Source: Thalassiosira profunda
Lineage: Eukaryota; Bacillariophyta; Thalassiosirophyceae; Thalassiosirales; Thalassiosiraceae
Reading direction: 5' to 3'
NCBI GenBank assembly: GCA_036939355.1
Contig: JALLAP010000702.1
Span: 1-10,889, forward strand
Length of the DNA stretch: 10,889 bases
Positions 7,107-10,889 of the stretch are shown here, piece by piece. A program made the position numbers and the translations under genes. Numbering within the stretch: the first letter of the stretch is position 1; the number at the start of each line of letters is the position of its first letter. The notes under the pieces were generated by a model. The model did no database searches. It was not told the origin of the DNA and worked only from the letters and a program-made list of their open reading frames with translations.

Positions 7107-10100
7107 CTAGTCAACTTTCACCCTGACAGCAGCAATCCAAAGCTGTTTCGCTTCCTCCACACGCTCTTGCTTCACAAAAGGCTTCAGCGCACGGAACAGG
7201 AACTTGTCATCCTTCTGGCGCCAATGCTTTTGCAGGGCAGCCGCACTGTCAACGCCAGCATTCGAAAGTGCACTCACAAGCATCAGGACCTTCTTGGCTG
7301 GCTTGCGGCGCGTGATGATCGAGGGATCGTCGTTGAGCATGGGCAGCAGGCCGTCCAATTCCGAAAGCACTTTGCCCTCCAGCAAGCATCTCGCAAACCA
7401 CCTAAAGGAATCACCCTCAATTACAGCCGCGCTTTGCTTCTTCTTGTCCTTCTTGCCCTCGCTCTGAATTGTCTCGTACATGTCTAAATAAGCCGGCGGT
7501 ATCTCCCATCCGTGTCCGCCAAACTTGGTTTCCACCGCGCACTGAATGGAGTCTTTTTCTCTCATGTACCGAGGCAAAGGCGTGGCAAGAGGCGACCCAA
7601 GGGTCAGGAGGTTGCTCCCGTGACACAGCGTGGCTAGCCATTCCGGATCGATGGGAGTCACTTTCTGCATTGTGGCGACGGTAGTTCCATCCTTCTTCGT
7701 TTTCCTCACGATGGAATCAAAGCACACCCATTCCGGTCGAGCCGAGTGCACAGTGCTGTTGTTGTCGATGAAGAGAGGCTCCTTCAACCTCGAGTTGCCG
7801 CAAATGTACGCCGACCGAGGAATCCCCGAGAATTCAGCAGGCAATGCGCCCGACGGGGCACGCCTCGCAATGTTGTCCAGCAAGCCCGCAGCAATGGCCT
7901 GCCCCAGAAGAGATTCCTGAATCCTCTTGGGCGGTGGCATGGAAGGCGAAAACTTTCCCGTCTCTGCCGCAATGCCACCAGCCTGTGGCAGCCGCGCTTT
8001 TGCCAACTTGCACAGGTGCAGCCTCATCTTGGCTATCCTTTGCATGACGACCAAGTGCAGCCCATTCTCCTCGCAGAAATTGCGACGTGCCAGTTTCTCA
8101 GAGCTCCCACCTGCCCCGCGACCAGCAAATGCGTAGGCTCCGACTGCCTTCAGCGCTGCCAAGACATCGCCACCATCGTGCGCCCATCTAGACTTCATTT
8201 CTCGCTTGCGCTCCTTTTCTTTTTGCTGGGCTTGGTTGCGATCCACCTCATCGAGCCCCTTTAGCTCTTCTGGGTTGTCTTGGCTGCAATTTTCGACCTT
8301 TTCGGAGTGGTGTACAAAGGGAGTGGACTCGGAGAGCACTGCCACAAGCGCAATGGCGTAATCCAACACGTTGGCCTGGGCGGCGACGAGCAGCATTTTG
8401 CCGTATCGAACCCCCAAGGGCAGCTTGGCCACCGCCGCTCCAAGCGGTGTAATGGTGCCATCGCCTCCTAGTTCCTCCACTCGCGAGACGTCCACGCACC
8501 CCAAGTTCGCCAGCAGCCTCACTGCCGCATTGATCTGGCCTTGCTCTGGCGGAGTTGGAAATGGAAAGGAAGTGACGTTCGAGACCTTCATCGCTTTCAT
8601 TGCCAGCACCACATCTTCCAATGGCCTCGTCAACACCTCCGGCAGGGCAAACGCGTCCAAATATCGCGAGTAGACGCTGCTCGAGTACAGCCGGTAGCAA
8701 TGGCCCGGGCCCGTTCGCCCCGCACGGCCGGCGCGCTGGTCGGCCGCGGCCTTGCTGATCCACATGATGTCGTAGGACGCCACCCCGGTGCCAGCGTGGT
8801 AGTTGCGGCACTTCTGCCGGCCGCTGTCCACGACGTAGGATATTCCCTGTACAAGATGACAGCGTGAAGCAGTTGCAAAGTCAGCGAGATGATTTATTTC
8901 ATTGATACGAAAAATGGCAAACCACGACTCTTACCGGGATGGTGATACTGGTCTCGGCCAGGTTCGTCGCCACCACAATCAAGCGCGTGTCCTCCGGCAC
9001 CGGGGCGAAGACCTTGGCCTGCTCGTCGGCCGACAGCATCGAGTAGAGCGGGAGGATCCGCACCTTCTGGGGCTGCTTGTCGTCGTCGTCTGCGCGAGCA
9101 CCTTGATTGGTATCGAGACTGTCCAGGTTGTCCACATTATCGTAGTCGTCGTCTCCCTCCTCCACTTCACCTTTTTGGAACAGATCGCCGTCCACCTCCT
9201 CGTCGTCCATGTCGCGGAAGCCACTCTCGAGCGCCGCGTCGCCAACAACCGTCGCCTTGTCGACGTCGCCCTCGTCGAATGCCCGGCGCTCCGTACCCTT
9301 TGCCATCGGCTCGCGAGGCTCCAGCCTCCGTCGCAACCGATTGACGCATCTGACGATCTCCTGCTTCCCGGTCAAAAACACGAGGATGCCACCGGCCGGC
9401 AGCTTGCGATGGATCTTGCACACCTTCTCCATCGCCACCTTCTCGTAATCGTCCATCTCGGTCACCTTGCTGTGATGGATCGACACCGGGTGCGTCCGCC
9501 CCGGAACCTGGACCAGCGCCGGCCTGCTCCCCTCGTTCGGGAACAGGCGCTCGTTTTGGGTGAAGTCCTCCACGCGCAGGGTGGCCGACATGACCACCAA
9601 TTTCAGCGGGGGCAACGAGCCTTCCTCGGCCGCCTTGCGCCGCAGCGGCAATGCCACGCTCAACAGCCCCAGCAAGACGTCCGTGTTCAGGTTCCGCTCG
9701 TGGGCCTCGTCGATGACAATGGCGCCGTACTTGCGCAAAAGCAGGTCGGATTGGATCTCCTGGAGCAAGATCCCGTCGGTCATGAATTTGACGCGCGTGG
9801 ACTTGCCCAGCCCGGCGGTCTCGTACCGGGTCTGGTAGGCGACGAGGTTGTCGTTCGAGATGGACTGGCCGTTGCCCACCCCCATCTCGTAGCAGACGCG
9901 CTTGGCGGTGGAGACGGCCGCCACGCGGCGGGGCTGGGTGATACCAATGAGCAGATTGCTCGTTTCCTCGGTGCCAGCTTCCGTGCCACCCGAGCTAAAC
10001 CCCGCCTCGTACAAAAACTGGGGCACCTGCGTACTCTTTCCGCTCCCCGTCTCGCCGCACAGAATCGTGCAATCGTTGTTCCGCACCGCATCGATAATTT

Positions 10101-10889
10101 CGTACTCCATCGCCGAGACGGGGAGGTCGTATCGCGATTCCTCGATAGCGACAGGGCGGTCGATGCGCTGCACGACGCGGTGCTTCTTCCCTTCCTTGGC
10201 ACCCACAGATTTGGTGGCGGCTGCTGCACCATCGACATCCTCCTCCAGGCGGTGCATCGTCGACACCCGCACCGTCTCCGAGGGAACATAAACCTTTCGC
10301 TTCTTGCGCTCCTCCTCCTCCAATTTTGCGGCCTGTTCGTCTTCCTCGTGCTGCTTTTGCGCCTTCTCCTCGGCGAGTTCGGCGTTGCGAGAATCGGTCT
10401 TGGTTTTGAGGGAGGAGAGGCCGGCGAACATCATTTGCGAAAAGGACGGCTTGGGTGCGGCGGCGGCGTCTGGACTCTCGCCGGGCTTCTTTTCGGATGA
10501 TGCATTCGTTGAAGTTGAATCCAACCTGACTTTCTTCGCAGGCTGATCCAACTCTTCCGCCTTCCCTTCGCCTCGTTCGGCCTGTACGGCCTGTACGGCC
10601 GCATCGGCGCTGCCAGTGTCATCCTTTTCATCGATGTCGGGTCGCTTCTTCTTCCTCTTCTTTGCAGACCCCTCATCCTTCTCCGCCTCTACTAACATCT
10701 CCGGGGGCGGATTCACTTCAGAAAACTCCTCCAGCTCCGGAGCCTCCTTTCTTACGTACAACACATCCCGCTCCTCCGCCGTCAACGTCATCCCCAGCGC
10801 CTCCTTCCGCCGCAATTGCTTCAGCCGTTCCTTCTTTGTGACCTTCTTCCCCAGCTCGGACGATTTCATTAAGAGGCCGTGGGCCTCGG
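7107..10889 (-). CDS. DHX37: DEAH-box RNA helicase DHX37/Dhr1, ribosome biogenesis (5' end probably beyond window)
   Basis: Join of complement 8935 to right edge and 7107-8846; 1224 residues counted from the ATG at 10869. The family is a nucleolar ATPase that releases U3 snoRNA from pre-18S rRNA in the small-subunit processome. Visible motifs: I GETGSGKST (272-280), Ia TQPRRVAA (311-318), II DEAH (387-390), III SAT (428-430), IV FLTGKQEI (498-505), V ATNLAETSITIP (634-645, at the splice junction), VI QRAGRAGR (682-689). All catalytic residues are kept. Winged-helix and helical-bundle regions follow, then an OB fold (about 960-1050) and the C-terminal extension typical of this member. The N-terminus is Lys/Glu-rich with a likely coiled coil (160-192). 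DQRAGRAGRTGPGHCYRLYS and FPFPTPPE favour DHX37 over splicing DEAH helicases. The frame stays open upstream of 10869 (E-A-H-G-L-L), so a partial 5' end is likely. Confidence 0.93.
8847..8934 (-). other. Intron in the DHX37 gene (88 bp, phase 0)
   Basis: The donor is CCG|GTAAGA after the codons for ETSITIP. The acceptor is TTGTACAG before codons for G-I-S-Y-V-V-D-S-G. Splicing restores the continuous DEAH-helicase block ETSITIP-G-I-x-Y-V-V-D-x-G. Read through, the frame stops after 11 residues. The intron sits exactly after motif V. Confidence 0.94.

Noticed and set aside
8902..10500. 532-codon plus-strand open frame opposite DHX37
   Set aside because: It mirrors the conserved helicase motifs on the other strand, crosses the DHX37 exon end, and has no recognisable domain. 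The long frame reflects GC-rich third positions.
10578..10600. Short tandem repeat of CGGCCTGTA
   Set aside because: About 2.5 copies of a 9-mer coding A-V-Q-A-V-Q-A in the low-complexity DHX37 N-terminus; ordinary coding microrepeat.
1..10889. Bacterial defence system, CRISPR array, mobile element, tRNA or rRNA
   Set aside because: No direct-repeat/spacer array, transposase, integrase, cloverleaf or rRNA-like sequence was seen. Introns and the protein families present mark the window as eukaryotic nuclear DNA.

Overview
The window is nuclear DNA of an intron-poor, compactly arranged eukaryote, probably a unicellular protist. Three short GT-AG introns (80, 81 and 88 bp) are needed to build the genes, and neighbouring genes are separated by about 0.03 to 0.2 kb. 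The arrays of short six-cysteine EGF modules joined by a 'DC-x-x-P-x-C' linker, combined with NHL repeats, resemble surface proteins of stramenopile algae and related protists. The stramenopile assignment is inference; no rRNA or other marker gene is present to settle it.

Layout: (1) 1-78, 3' flank of the first gene. (2) 79-6312, minus strand, one two-exon gene for a secreted, membrane-anchored protein of about 2050 residues. In order it has a signal peptide, a Cys-rich region, five NHL-type blades, an inserted LCCL-like domain, a sixth blade, about 13 EGF-like modules with three large insertions, one transmembrane helix and a basic tail. The two exons look like separate genes until an 81-bp intron is removed. 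(3) 6313-6530, a compact head-to-head promoter region whose AT-rich core holds eight copies of TTCAAA/TTTGAA. (4) 6531-7072, plus strand, a small two-exon gene for a 153-residue protein I do not recognise. (5) 7073-7106, a 34-bp gap between convergent stop codons. (6) 7107-10889, minus strand, a two-exon gene for the DEAH-box RNA helicase DHX37/Dhr1, a ribosome-biogenesis factor, probably running off the right edge at its 5' end.

The three genes have no evident shared pathway: one is a cell-surface protein, one is unknown and one is nucleolar. What links them is compact packing, one pair head-to-head and the next tail-to-tail, so shared promoter elements and overlapping 3' ends are the likely regulatory consequences. 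No tRNA, rRNA, mobile element, CRISPR array or prokaryotic operon structure was seen. The points most worth following are the NHL-LCCL-EGF architecture, the TTCAAA cluster and the unrecognised small protein.
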